Source: an uncultured Pseudomonadales bacterium
GTDB taxonomy: Bacteria > Pseudomonadota > Gammaproteobacteria > Pseudomonadales > Azotimanducaceae
Direction of reading: 5' to 3'
Assembly: GCA_951813295.1 (NCBI GenBank)
Contig: CATOTI010000003.1
Location: 372,001 to 436,000, forward strand
DNA: 64,000 nucleotides
Positions 17,767-26,988 of this stretch are shown piece by piece; the stretch's first letter is position 1, and each line of letters begins with the position of its first letter. The position numbers and the translations under genes were made by a program. The notes beneath the pieces were generated by a model. That model worked only from the letters and a program-made list of their open reading frames with translations. It was not told the DNA's origin and ran no database searches.

Positions 17767-18511
17767 CAAACCCAAAGTCCCGCGCAAAGCGGCGACCGTT
17801 CTACTGGTGCGCGATGGCACCGAGCGGCCGGAAGTCTTCATGGTCAAACGTCCGGCGCGTGGCGATTTCCCGGACCTTCACGTGTTCCCGGGCGGCAAGG
17901 TCGACGAGCAGGATCGACGCCTGAACGCCGCCTGCCGCGGTCTCGACGATGCGGATGCATCAGAACGACTCGCGCTCGAGAGTGGTGGACTAGGCTATTG
18001 GATCGCCGTGATCCGCGAATGTTTCGAGGAAGCAGGTGTGCTGCTCGGCTACCGCGGCAGTGAGTGGTTCTCGCCGCTCGACGATGCCGAGGATGATCGC
18101 TTCGAGGCGTATCGAAATGACCTCATTGCCGGGAGCCGCGACTTTTCCGAGCTCATGGCCAACGAAGGAATAGAGCTCGCGACCGACCGGGTGGTGTACT
18201 TCAGTCACTGGATCACCCCTGAGATGGCGCCGGCGCGATTCGATACGCGTTTTTTCGTCGCCGCCATGCCGCCGGAGCAATCGGCTGTCAGTCATGCCCA
18301 CGAGACGGTCTCGGGCACGTGGGTGCCGCCTGAACAGGCGCTCGCAAACTTCGACGCCGGCGACTGGCAGATGATCTTTCCGACGATCATGTCGCTTCGA
18401 ATGGCGAGTGGTTTCGGCTCGGTCACCGACATTCTCGAGGCCGTACGGGGCGGACACCACGAGATCGAGGTCACCGCGGAGATCCATCGTCAGGGTATGC
18501 AGTACAGCTGA
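17759..18511 (+). CDS. Nudix hydrolase, NUDT19-like (second paralogue)
   Basis: A 250-residue Nudix protein with FPGGKVDEQD, a long insertion, then RECFEEAGVLLGYR. HWITPEMAPARFDTRFFVA, as in NUDT19-type CoA diphosphatases, follows. It is clearly paralogous to the protein at 13796-14569. GGGGGAGG precedes the ATG, which lies inside the DUF815 gene. The following transporter gene starts about 11 bp after its stop, so this gene may head or join the peptide-transport operon. Confidence 0.85.
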   Translation: MTDKPKVPRKAATVLLVRDGTERPEVFMVKRPARGDFPDLHVFPGGKVDEQDRRLNAACRGLDDADASERLALESGGLGYWIAVIRECFEEAGVLLGYRGSEWFSPLDDAEDDRFEAYRNDLIAGSRDFSELMANEGIELATDRVVYFSHWITPEMAPARFDTRFFVAAMPPEQSAVSHAHETVSGTWVPPEQALANFDAGDWQMIFPTIMSLRMASGFGSVTDILEAVRGGHHEIEVTAEIHRQGMQYS

Positions 18512-18521
18512 GTCGAGCCCC

Positions 18522-20429
18522 TTGGCTCGAGCGCTCGTTGTCGGCCTGGCGCTGATTCTCGCCAATGCCACGTTCGGCGAGACGACGTTCCCGGCGAGCT
18601 GGAACGAACCCGCGAGAACCGCGAGCGAGCTTGGTATCCGCAACTTTCACCAGAGTCCGTTCCTCGACGATCAGGACCTACCGCCCATCGAGGATCGGCT
18701 GCCGCTCGATCCTGTCGTCGTCGAACCGCTCGAATCCATCGGCCGATACGGCGGCACCGCAACGATCGTGCATGCCGATTGGTGGACGTTCTTCAACGTC
18801 GAACCGCCGCTGACGATCGGCGCTGATCTGCGCACGTTCCTGCCGAACCTGGTCGAGTCGTTTGATCTTTCGGCCGACGGCCGGCGCCTGACGCTCAAGA
18901 TTCGGGAAGGCATTCGCTGGTCGGATGGACACCCGCTCACGAGCGACGACTTCGCGTTCACGTTCGAGGACCTCTGGCTGAACGAAGACTGGGCGCCCGC
19001 CACGGATCGGGTCATCGTGGGTGGGAGTTTCGAGAAGATCGACGACTACACCTTCGCCTACGTCTTCGAACGGCCGAACCCGCTTTTCATCAACTATCTC
19101 GCGCAGTACGGCAATTTCTTCGTCGACCCGAAGCACTACTTCAAACAGTTCCACCCGAAGTACGTCGACGAAGAAACGCTCGACGAGCGTATTAGTGCGA
19201 TGGGTTTCGTCACCTGGAACTCGTTCATTTCAGCGAACCGACTCGAGCGAATCGACGAAAGTGCGGACCTGCCGACGCTGCGTGCCTATCGGATCGAACG
19301 GCGCACGCCCATGCACGTGCGCTATGTGCGCAATCCCTATTACTTCAAGGTGGATCCGGCGGGCCAGCAACTGCCGTACATCGACGCCGTCGAGTCGCAG
19401 GTCGTCGAAAGCGCGGAGGTCGTCGCCGCGAAGGCGGCCACCGGTCAGCTCGATTTCGCGGGGTTTGCACTGCGTACCCAGGACATCCCGCTGCTCAAGA
19501 TGGGCGAACGCGCGGAGCAAACGAAAGTGCTGATCTGGCAGCGGTTGCAGTCGAGCGACGTCGCGTTGCAGTTCAACTTCAACCACGAAGATCCGAAGCT
19601 GCGCGCGCTTTTCTGGGACGTCAGGTTCCGCCGTGCGCTCTCGCTCGCGATCGACAGGGACGAGATCAATACGGTGATCTACTTCTCGCGCGCGACACCT
19701 CGGCAAGTCACCGCACACCCGACCAGCTCGTTCTATGAGCCTGCGTGGGCAACGCTCGATGCGCAGTTCGACCCCGATCGTGCCCGCGCGTTGCTCGACG
19801 ACGTAGGCCTCGTCGATCGCGACGGCGACGGCCTGCTCGAATTCGGCGACGGTACACCGCTCGTCCTCACGATCGAGTTCTACGACTTCGAGACGCCCAA
19901 GGGCATGACGATGGAGCTCGTGACGCAGTATTGGCGCGAGGTCGGCATCGACCTGCGGGTGAAGCTCGTCAACGGCGATCTCCAGCACGCGCGCGCAATC
20001 GCGGGCCAGATGCAGATGACGCTCTGGCACGCCGATCGGGTGACGGACATTCTGCTGCCGCTGGTGCCGGACTGGTGGGTGCCGCGTTCGGTGGGCTGGG
20101 ATCGCACGATGTGGAACGACTGGGCGCGTTGGTACATGACGGACGGTGCAATCGGCGAGGAGCCGCCCGCGCTCGTTCAGGAACTACAGCGTTGGACGGA
20201 TGAGATGCGCGTCACGACGGACCCGGCGCGGCGAATCGAACTCGGCAAAAACATCCTTCGGGTTGGTGCGGAAAACTTGTGGGTGATCGGCACGGTGGGA
20301 CTCGCGCCTCAACCGATTGTCGTCTCGGCAGCACTGAAGAACGTGCCGAGTCAAGCGATCTGGGGCTGGGATAACCGGTGGACGCTCGCCTACCATCCAG
20401 TGACTTGGTATTTCGGGGATTCGCCATGA
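18522..20429 (+). CDS. Peptide/opine-type ABC transporter substrate-binding protein (SBP_bac_5)
   Basis: The start is placed at TTG 18522, which gives a clean signal peptide (LARALVVGLALILANATFGETTFP); longer frames overlap the upstream gene and have no signal. The mature protein (635 residues in total) has the SBP_bac_5 hallmarks: TLKIREGIRWSDGHPLTSDDFAFTFEDL near residue 125, then PYYFKVDPAGQQLPYID and RFRRALSLAIDRDEIN. It would bind oligopeptides or similar solutes in the periplasm. The permease gene overlaps its stop (ATGA). Confidence 0.88.
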   Translation: MARALVVGLALILANATFGETTFPASWNEPARTASELGIRNFHQSPFLDDQDLPPIEDRLPLDPVVVEPLESIGRYGGTATIVHADWWTFFNVEPPLTIGADLRTFLPNLVESFDLSADGRRLTLKIREGIRWSDGHPLTSDDFAFTFEDLWLNEDWAPATDRVIVGGSFEKIDDYTFAYVFERPNPLFINYLAQYGNFFVDPKHYFKQFHPKYVDEETLDERISAMGFVTWNSFISANRLERIDESADLPTLRAYRIERRTPMHVRYVRNPYYFKVDPAGQQLPYIDAVESQVVESAEVVAAKAATGQLDFAGFALRTQDIPLLKMGERAEQTKVLIWQRLQSSDVALQFNFNHEDPKLRALFWDVRFRRALSLAIDRDEINTVIYFSRATPRQVTAHPTSSFYEPAWATLDAQFDPDRARALLDDVGLVDRDGDGLLEFGDGTPLVLTIEFYDFETPKGMTMELVTQYWREVGIDLRVKLVNGDLQHARAIAGQMQMTLWHADRVTDILLPLVPDWWVPRSVGWDRTMWNDWARWYMTDGAIGEEPPALVQELQRWTDEMRVTTDPARRIELGKNILRVGAENLWVIGTVGLAPQPIVVSAALKNVPSQAIWGWDNRWTLAYHPVTWYFGDSP

Positions 20430-21409
20430 GGCGGTACATCGCACGACGGTTTCTGCTGATGGTGCCGACGCTCATGCTGATTTCCGTGATCGTGTTCGTC
20501 GTGATCCAGCTTCCGCCGGGTGACATCGTCACCTCGACTCTCGACCGGCTGCAGGCAAGCGGCGTCGAAGTTTCGGCTGAGCAAGTGCAGAACCTGCGTG
20601 CGCAGTACAACCTCGATGATCCGTATTGGCTGCAGTACGGCCGTTGGGCGTTCGGATTCGTGACGGGCGATATGGGCTATTCGTATCTTTTCGCGAGGCC
20701 CGTGAACGAACTGGTCTGGGAGCGGATCGGCTATACGCTCTTGATCACCGTCGCCGCGATGATCTTCACCTGGGTGGTGGCGGTGCCCGTGGGTGTCTAC
20801 ACGGCGGTGCGACAGTACTCGATCGGGGACTACGTCCTGACGACGCTGGGGCTGATCGGTCTCGCTACGCCGAGTTTTCTCCTCGCTCTCGTGATGATGT
20901 TCATTGGTTACGAATGGTTCGGTGTGAGCATCGGGGGCTTGTTCTCCCCCGAGTATCGCGAAGCGCCGTGGTCGCTTGCGCGACTCGGCGATTTCCTATC
21001 GCATCTCTGGATTCCGATGGTGGTGCTCGGCCTCGGTGGTACCGCGACGACGATGCGCGTGTTACGAGCCAATCTGCTCGACGAATTGAAGAAGCCTTAC
21101 GTGGTGACGGCGCGGGCGAAGGGTGTGCGTCCGCTCAAGCTCATCGTCAAATACCCGCTTCGAATTGCGATCAATCCATTCATCTCGACGATGGGCATGT
21201 TGCTGCCGACGTTGATATCGGGGGAGGCGATCGTCTCGATGGTGCTCAATCTGCCGACGACCGGCGGGCTCCTGTTGCAGTCGTTGCTCGCCCAGGACAT
21301 GTACCTCGCCGGGAGTTTCCTCATGATGCTGGCGATGCTCACAGTCGTCGGGATGCTGATCTCGGATCTCCTGCTCGCCTGGGCGGATCCACGGATTCGC
21401 TATGAGTGA
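20426..21409 (+). CDS. ABC transporter permease, DppB/OppB-like
   Basis: The ATG overlaps the stop of the binding-protein gene (ATGA), preferred over a start 48 bp upstream. The 327-residue protein starts MRRYIARRFLLMVPTLMLIS, as in DppB. It has about six transmembrane segments and the EAA-type motif (VVTARAKGVRPLKLIVKY), which docks on the ATPase subunits. It is the first inner-membrane subunit of the importer. Confidence 0.92.
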   Translation: MRRYIARRFLLMVPTLMLISVIVFVVIQLPPGDIVTSTLDRLQASGVEVSAEQVQNLRAQYNLDDPYWLQYGRWAFGFVTGDMGYSYLFARPVNELVWERIGYTLLITVAAMIFTWVVAVPVGVYTAVRQYSIGDYVLTTLGLIGLATPSFLLALVMMFIGYEWFGVSIGGLFSPEYREAPWSLARLGDFLSHLWIPMVVLGLGGTATTMRVLRANLLDELKKPYVVTARAKGVRPLKLIVKYPLRIAINPFISTMGMLLPTLISGEAIVSMVLNLPTTGGLLLQSLLAQDMYLAGSFLMMLAMLTVVGMLISDLLLAWADPRIRYE

Positions 21410-22499
21410 CCTGACCGAAGCCACACCGCGCCAGCTCGCCTGGCGACGATTCAAACGCCACCGCTTGGCGATGGTCTGCGGCGGGTTTCTGATTGTTCTC
21501 TATTCGGTCGCGCTCTTGTGCGAGTTCATCGCGCCGTATGTGCCCGATACGCGCAACGTACTGGCGATCAACGCGCCGCCGATGTCGATCAACTTCTTCG
21601 ACGAGGAGGGCAACTTCCACCTCCGCCCGTTCACGTACGGCTACGACATGACCGTGAACGACGACACGTGGATGCGCGAGTACACGGAAAACCCGACGAA
21701 GCGCTACCCGATCTATTTCTTTACGCAAGGGGATACCTACGAGCTCTGGGGGCTCATCGAGTCGTCCACGCATCTCTTTATGGTCGAGGAGGGCTATATC
21801 CACCTCTTCGGCACGGACCAACTCGGACGCGACCTCATGTCGCGCGTCTTCTATGGCGCGCGGATTTCGCTCTCGATCGGCATCGTCGGTATCGCGCTGA
21901 CATTGACCCTCGGCGTTTTACTCGGCGGTTTGGCGGGTTATCTCGGCGGCGCAACCGACTGGTCGATTCAACGGGTGATCGAGGTGTTGCAGTCATTGCC
22001 GCAGTTACCGCTCTGGATGGCGTTGACGGCGGCGCTACCGCCGCATTGGTCGCCGATCGGGGTGTACTTTGGCGTCACGATCATTCTGTCGTTGCTCGGT
22101 TGGACGGCCCTCTCTCGTCAAGTCCGCGGACGTTTCCTTGCGCTTCGGGAAGAAGAATTCGTCGTCGCCGCGCGACTGCTGGGCGCCAAGAAGACGCGTG
22201 TGATCTTCCGCCACATGTTCCCGAGCTTCATGAGCCACACGATCACGACCGCAACCCTTGCCGTGCCCGGCATGATTCTCGGCGAAACGGCGTTGAGCTT
22301 CCTCGGCATCGGGCTTCGACCTCCCGTCGTCAGTTGGGGCGTGCTGATGCAGCAGGCGCAGAACTACCAGGTGCTCGTCATGACGCCGTGGCTTCTGATC
22401 CCCGGTCTCTTCGTCGTCCTGACCGTCATGGCGTTCAACATCATGGGTGATGGGTTGCGCGACGCCGCGGATCCTTACAGCACCGGAGGGGAGTCGTGA
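21402..22499 (+). CDS. ABC transporter permease, DppC/OppC-like
   Basis: Overlaps the previous gene by 8 bp. The product has 365 residues and a cytosolic N-terminus with WRRFKRHRLAMVCGGFL. A periplasmic insertion of about 100 residues after the first membrane segment makes it longer than DppC. Then come GTDQLGRDLMSRVFYGARISLSIG and the EAA loop (FVVAARLLGAKKTRVIFRHMFP), both family signatures. It is the second inner-membrane subunit. Confidence 0.92.
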   Translation: MSDLTEATPRQLAWRRFKRHRLAMVCGGFLIVLYSVALLCEFIAPYVPDTRNVLAINAPPMSINFFDEEGNFHLRPFTYGYDMTVNDDTWMREYTENPTKRYPIYFFTQGDTYELWGLIESSTHLFMVEEGYIHLFGTDQLGRDLMSRVFYGARISLSIGIVGIALTLTLGVLLGGLAGYLGGATDWSIQRVIEVLQSLPQLPLWMALTAALPPHWSPIGVYFGVTIILSLLGWTALSRQVRGRFLALREEEFVVAARLLGAKKTRVIFRHMFPSFMSHTITTATLAVPGMILGETALSFLGIGLRPPVVSWGVLMQQAQNYQVLVMTPWLLIPGLFVVLTVMAFNIMGDGLRDAADPYSTGGES

Positions 22500-23440
22500 C
22501 GGATTCGGTTCTCTCAATCAAAGACCTCGCGGTCGAGTTCCGTACCGACATCGGCACGACCTATGCTCTTCAGGGGGTGAGCTTCGACGTGCCGCGGGGC
22601 GAAGTCACCGCGATCGTCGGCGAGTCGGGATCCGGTAAATCGGTCACCGCGAATTGCATCATGCGGCTGATTCAGCCGCCGGGTCGGATCACAGCGGGAA
22701 CGATCGAGTTTCGACCCACCGTGACGGATCCATTCGAGATCGTCGGGCTCGATCGAAAGGATCCACGCCTGTTTGATCTTCGCGGTGGCTTGATCAGCAT
22801 GGTGTTTCAGGAGCCGATGACGGCGCTCTCGCCGATTCACACGGTGGGCGATCAGGTGTCGGAGGCGATCCTTTGCCACCGCGACGTCTCGAAAGAAGAA
22901 GCGCTTCGTGAGGCGCACGATATGCTCGTCCGGGTCGGCATCACCGACACCGAGCGGCGCATGAGCATGTATCCATTCGAGTTCTCCGGCGGCATGCGTC
23001 AGCGGGTCGTGATCGCCATGGCGCTCGTCTGCCACCCCGAAGTGTTGATTTGCGACGAGCCGACGACCGCCCTCGATGTCACGATCCAGGCCGAAGTGCT
23101 GACGCTCATCCGCGATTTGCAGGCGGAACTCGCGAACTCGGTGATCTTTATCACGCACGATCTCGGCGTCGTGGCGCAGATCGCCGACAACGTCGTGGTG
23201 ATGTTTGGTGGGCGCGTGCTGGAAATCGGCTCCGTTCGCCAGGTCCTCAAAGACCCGGTCCACCCTTACACGCGCGGACTCCTCAAAGCGATCCCGGGGC
23301 TCGCCGATCCGGGCGAACGGTTAGCGACGATCCAGAGTGTGATTGGTGACGTGGACCTCACCGCGGAGGTCGCGATGGTGACCCTTGCCGATGGCCGACA
23401 GGTCGCGATGCACGCCGAAGACGTGGCGGATCGGCTATGA
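22496..23440 (+). CDS. ABC transporter ATP-binding protein, DppD/OppD-like
   Basis: Starts at GTG overlapping the previous stop (GTGA). In its 314 residues are Walker A GESGSGKSV, Q-loop VFQEPMTALSPIHTVGDQ, signature FSGGMRQRVVIAMAL, Walker B LICDEPTTALD and the switch His in FITHDLG. The C-terminus has the oligopeptide-transporter extension HPYTRGLLKAIPG, but without the cysteines of an Fe-S site. Confidence 0.94.
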   Translation: MTDSVLSIKDLAVEFRTDIGTTYALQGVSFDVPRGEVTAIVGESGSGKSVTANCIMRLIQPPGRITAGTIEFRPTVTDPFEIVGLDRKDPRLFDLRGGLISMVFQEPMTALSPIHTVGDQVSEAILCHRDVSKEEALREAHDMLVRVGITDTERRMSMYPFEFSGGMRQRVVIAMALVCHPEVLICDEPTTALDVTIQAEVLTLIRDLQAELANSVIFITHDLGVVAQIADNVVVMFGGRVLEIGSVRQVLKDPVHPYTRGLLKAIPGLADPGERLATIQSVIGDVDLTAEVAMVTLADGRQVAMHAEDVADRL

Positions 23441-24255
23441 GCGAACCGATCCTCGAGGTCCGGTCTCTTTGGAAGTCATTCGACGGCGTACCGGCAGTGC
23501 GTGACGTGTCGTTCGATCTCGCTCGTGCCGAGACGCTCGGCGTCGTCGGTGAATCAGGCTCTGGCAAGACGACGTTGGCGCGGGCGATCCTGCGGGCGAT
23601 CGACCCGGATTCGGGAACCGTTCGGTTCTTGAGCCGCGGCGGCCCGGTCGATCTCCACACGTTGACGGAGAAGGAACTCGTCCCGCTACGCCAAGAAATG
23701 CAGATGGTCTTCCAGGACCCGTTTTCGTCGCTGAATCCGCGCATGACGGTTCGCGAAATCATCGAAGAACCGCTCATCATCCACGGCGAGAAGAACCGCA
23801 AGGAACGTCTCGAGTCCGTGCGCGAGATGCTCGATCTCGTACAACTCGAACGCTCCAGCATGACGCGCTACCCGCACGCTTTTTCCGGCGGGCAACGCCA
23901 GCGGATCGGCATTGCCCGGGCGTTGGTGTTACGACCGAGTTTCGTCGTCTGCGACGAATCCGTGAGTGCCCTTGATGTGTCCGTGCAAGCCCAGATCATC
24001 AACCTTCTCGAAGACCTGCAGCGCGAGCTCCAGCTCACGTATCTCTTCGTCGCACACGATCTCAGCGTCGTCCGGCATATCTGTGACCGGATCCTCGTGA
24101 TGTATCAGGGCGAAGTCGTGGAGGCGGGCGCCGTCGAGGACGTCTTCGAGAACCCCCAGCAGAACTACACCAAGCTGCTGCTCTCGGCTATTCCTTCACC
24201 GGATCCGGACGTGAGGTTGGACCCGCTCGATCGCTCGATCCTGGAAGCGCCCTGA
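23437..24255 (+). CDS. ABC transporter ATP-binding protein, DppF/OppF-like
   Basis: Begins within the previous stop (ATGA). The 272-residue ATPase has GESGSGKTT, VFQDPFSSLNPRMTV, FSGGQRQRIGIARAL, VCDESVSALD and VAHDLSV. It pairs with the DppD-like subunit. It is the last gene of a five-gene importer operon and ends 8 bp from the convergent P450 gene; no terminator is evident. Confidence 0.94.
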   Translation: MSEPILEVRSLWKSFDGVPAVRDVSFDLARAETLGVVGESGSGKTTLARAILRAIDPDSGTVRFLSRGGPVDLHTLTEKELVPLRQEMQMVFQDPFSSLNPRMTVREIIEEPLIIHGEKNRKERLESVREMLDLVQLERSSMTRYPHAFSGGQRQRIGIARALVLRPSFVVCDESVSALDVSVQAQIINLLEDLQRELQLTYLFVAHDLSVVRHICDRILVMYQGEVVEAGAVEDVFENPQQNYTKLLLSAIPSPDPDVRLDPLDRSILEAP

Positions 24256-24263
24256 CGCGGGCG

Positions 24264-25505
24264 CTATTTCGGCCGAATCTCGACCATCATTTCCGAGTAG
24301 CCGTTCACGAAGCTCGACAGCACCCGCTGGGGCGGCTCGACGATCTCGATGCTTTCCCAGCGCTTGAGGATCTCTTCCCAGAGCACCTTGAGCTGAAGTT
24401 CGGCAAGACGCATGCCGAGGCAGCGATGGATGCCGAATCCGAAGGAAAGGTGGCGACGCACGTTTTTGCGATCGATATCGACGACGTCGGCGTTCTCGAA
24501 GACGTCTTCGTCGCGGTTGCCTGAGTAGTACCACATGACGACCTTGTCGCCTGCGCGGATCGTCTTGCCGCGAATGACCAAGTCGCTATTCGCTGTCCGG
24601 CGCATGTACGCGAGCGGCGTCTGCCAGCGAATGATCTCCGAGACGGCGCTGGCGATGCGTGAAGGATCCACCTTGATCTTGGCAAGCTGGTCGGGGAACT
24701 GATTGAAGCCGTTGATGCTCCCGCTCATCGTATTGCGGGTCGTGTCGTTGCCCCCGACGATCAGGAGCAACAGGTTGCCGAGGAATTCGTGGTCCGGCTG
24801 ATCCCTCGTATCGGGGCTGTTGGCGAGCATCGTCAGAAGATCGAAGTTGGAACCGCCGATTCGCCCCTCCCGGAGTTCCTTGAAATACGTCAGGCATTCC
24901 ATCAGCTCGCGCACGCGGCCTTCCTGACCGTCGATCAGCGGTGAATCCGGCTCGGCGGTCGCCACGTCGGACCAGCGCGTCAACCGGCGGCGCTCCTCGA
25001 ACGGGAAATCGAACAGCACGGCGAGCATCTGCGTCGTGAGTTCGATCGATACTCTGTCGACCCAATCGAAGGGCTCGCCGATCGGCAGCTCATCTAGCGT
25101 CTTGGTCGCCCGGGCGCGGATCCCCTGCTCGAAGTTCATCAGGCTGTCGGGTCGCACGATGTTCGTCACGGCTTTGCGCTGCGGCGCGTGATTCGGCGGA
25201 TCCATGCTGATGAAGTTCTGGATGAAGAAGTCGCTGTCGACATCACCGAAGATGGCGTCTTCGATCATGATGCCGCCCACCACCGCACTCGATGAGAACA
25301 CCTCGTGGTTGGTATCGACGGCCTGGATGTCGTCGTACTTCGTGAGCGACCAGTAGGGCCCGTATTGACTCTCGGGCGTGTAGTGAACGGGATCGTCGGC
25401 GCGCAAGCGTTTGAACACCGACAGGATCGTCTCGTCGGCAAAACGTCGTGCATCCGCCGGGTTCAGCGCGGCGAGTTCCGAAGGGTCGATTAAGGCTTCA
25501 CTCAT
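24264..25505 (-). CDS. Cytochrome P450
   Basis: A soluble bacterial P450 of 413 residues. The I-helix oxygen-activation motif is GGNDTTRN, the K-helix ExxR occurs as SEIIR followed by QTPLAYMRRTA, and the haem-ligand loop is FGFGIHRCLGMRLAE. It would need a ferredoxin and reductase, which are not adjacent. It is closely related to the P450 at 45735-46973 (same I-helix and matching haem loop). The substrate is unknown; neighbours suggest lipid or terpenoid oxidation. Confidence 0.95.
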   Translation of the reverse strand: MSEALIDPSELAALNPADARRFADETILSVFKRLRADDPVHYTPESQYGPYWSLTKYDDIQAVDTNHEVFSSSAVVGGIMIEDAIFGDVDSDFFIQNFISMDPPNHAPQRKAVTNIVRPDSLMNFEQGIRARATKTLDELPIGEPFDWVDRVSIELTTQMLAVLFDFPFEERRRLTRWSDVATAEPDSPLIDGQEGRVRELMECLTYFKELREGRIGGSNFDLLTMLANSPDTRDQPDHEFLGNLLLLIVGGNDTTRNTMSGSINGFNQFPDQLAKIKVDPSRIASAVSEIIRWQTPLAYMRRTANSDLVIRGKTIRAGDKVVMWYYSGNRDEDVFENADVVDIDRKNVRRHLSFGFGIHRCLGMRLAELQLKVLWEEILKRWESIEIVEPPQRVLSSFVNGYSEMMVEIRPK

Positions 25506-25542
25506 TTCCCTCTCCCCGAGGTCATTGGCTTGCGGCCGGCGT

Positions 25543-26925
25543 TCACCGGCTGATTCGTCTTGCAGAAAAGGTCCCGTCTCGGTATTGCGCCGTCAGGCGC
25601 GCGCCGTCGTCTTCGAACCTGAATACCCACTCGTCATCGAACGAGGCCCGAAACTCACCGTCGCCTTGTGCGAGCAAAGGGAGCGGCGGCGCGCCACTGG
25701 ACGTTCCGCCGAAATGAATCACGAGTCCACTTCCCTGGACCGAAAAGCCGTAGATCGGCGGACCAAAGATGAATGGGTGAAGCTCGAAATCGCCGATGTA
25801 CCGGGCGAGTTCCTCCGTCGAGAGCTCGACGTTTTTGATGTCGAGTTCGTCGATCCCGAGAACGATGCGGGCGATCTTGTTCTCGAGCGAAGGCATCGCG
25901 GGCGTTTCGGCCTGACGGTTGGCGAGGATCGCGATCGTGAGGTCGTCGTTGGGGTAGTACGCGTGGTTCGAGGTGAATCCCCAGATATCGCCCGAGTGCG
26001 AAAGCTTCTCATGGCCATGGAAACGACTCTTGATCAGCGCGCCGAGGGAATAAACGTTTTCAGTGCCGTCGTTCAGCTCGTTGGTCGTCGTGACGAGCCG
26101 CTGTACCTCGTTCGTCGTAGCGTCGCCAAACACCCCGCGGCGATAGCGCACGAGATCCTCTGCCGTCGCGACGAGCGAACCGGCGGCGAAGGGCACGAGA
26201 TGCGACCAGAAGTCGTGGTTGACGAAACCCGCTTCGGTGATCTCGTAACCGCCGGCGCGGTTGGGGATGACTTCGGTGTCATTGCCGATGTACGTGGCGT
26301 CGAGTCCGAGAGGTTCGATGACCTGCCGATCGAGAAAAGTGTAGTAGTCGAGACCGGATGCGGCCTCGATGATCAGGCCGAGCAGGTAATAGCCAGAGTT
26401 CGAATAGCTGAACTTGTCGCCGGGTTCGAAGGCGAGCGGGCGATCGGCGAAAGTCGCCACCATCTCGTCGCGAGAAAAACGTTCGCGCTCGAAGCGTGGT
26501 CGAAGCTCGGCGAAATCGGTGTAGTTCTGAAGCCCGCTCGTGTGATCGAGCAGGTGGCGAACGGCGATTCCCTCGGCCGGCCCTTCGTAACCGTCGAGGT
26601 ACCGACCGACCGGTTGGTCGAGGTCGATCCTGCCATCGGCCACCAGATGCAGAATGGCGAGAGCCGTAAACGACTTGGTGATCGAACCGATGGCGTAGGG
26701 TACGTCGACTCCGGCGTCGAGCCCGTGCTCGAGGTTGGCACTGCCGAATGCGCCGTCATAGATCGTCTGACCGCCCCGGTCGATCAGCACCACGATCGAC
26801 GGTAGCGCGCCGGTCTGCATTGCCTCCTTGGCGATCTGATCGATCTGCATGCGCTGAGCGTCGGACAGCTCTGCCATCGAGCCGACCGCGGCCGCCAGCA
26901 TCAGCGCCACGAGAATCTGTCGCAT
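25543..26925 (-). CDS. Secreted serine hydrolase, class C beta-lactamase/esterase family
   Basis: 460 residues with an N-terminal signal sequence (MRQILVALMLAAAVGSMA). The three active-site elements of the penicillin-binding fold are visible: SITK (SxxK nucleophile), YSNSGYYLLG (YxN) and HSGDIWG (the KTG-like third motif). A C-terminal beta-barrel-like domain of about 100 residues follows. Such proteins are peptidases, esterases or D-aminopeptidases rather than true resistance enzymes. It is divergent, with a 63-bp gap, from a D-aminoacylase-like gene. Confidence 0.88.
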   Translation of the reverse strand: MRQILVALMLAAAVGSMAELSDAQRMQIDQIAKEAMQTGALPSIVVLIDRGGQTIYDGAFGSANLEHGLDAGVDVPYAIGSITKSFTALAILHLVADGRIDLDQPVGRYLDGYEGPAEGIAVRHLLDHTSGLQNYTDFAELRPRFERERFSRDEMVATFADRPLAFEPGDKFSYSNSGYYLLGLIIEAASGLDYYTFLDRQVIEPLGLDATYIGNDTEVIPNRAGGYEITEAGFVNHDFWSHLVPFAAGSLVATAEDLVRYRRGVFGDATTNEVQRLVTTTNELNDGTENVYSLGALIKSRFHGHEKLSHSGDIWGFTSNHAYYPNDDLTIAILANRQAETPAMPSLENKIARIVLGIDELDIKNVELSTEELARYIGDFELHPFIFGPPIYGFSVQGSGLVIHFGGTSSGAPPLPLLAQGDGEFRASFDDEWVFRFEDDGARLTAQYRDGTFSARRISR

Positions 26926-26988
26926 AGGCTTTTCCTTCCAGTCGACTGATGCTACTTATCCTTCGGAGTGCCTGCATCCGGAGGGTCC

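Noticed and set aside
18408..18521. Longer N-terminus for the ABC binding protein, starting inside the Nudix gene
   Set aside because: It would bury the signal peptide behind an Arg/Ser-rich out-of-frame segment. TTG 18522 gives a normal exported protein.
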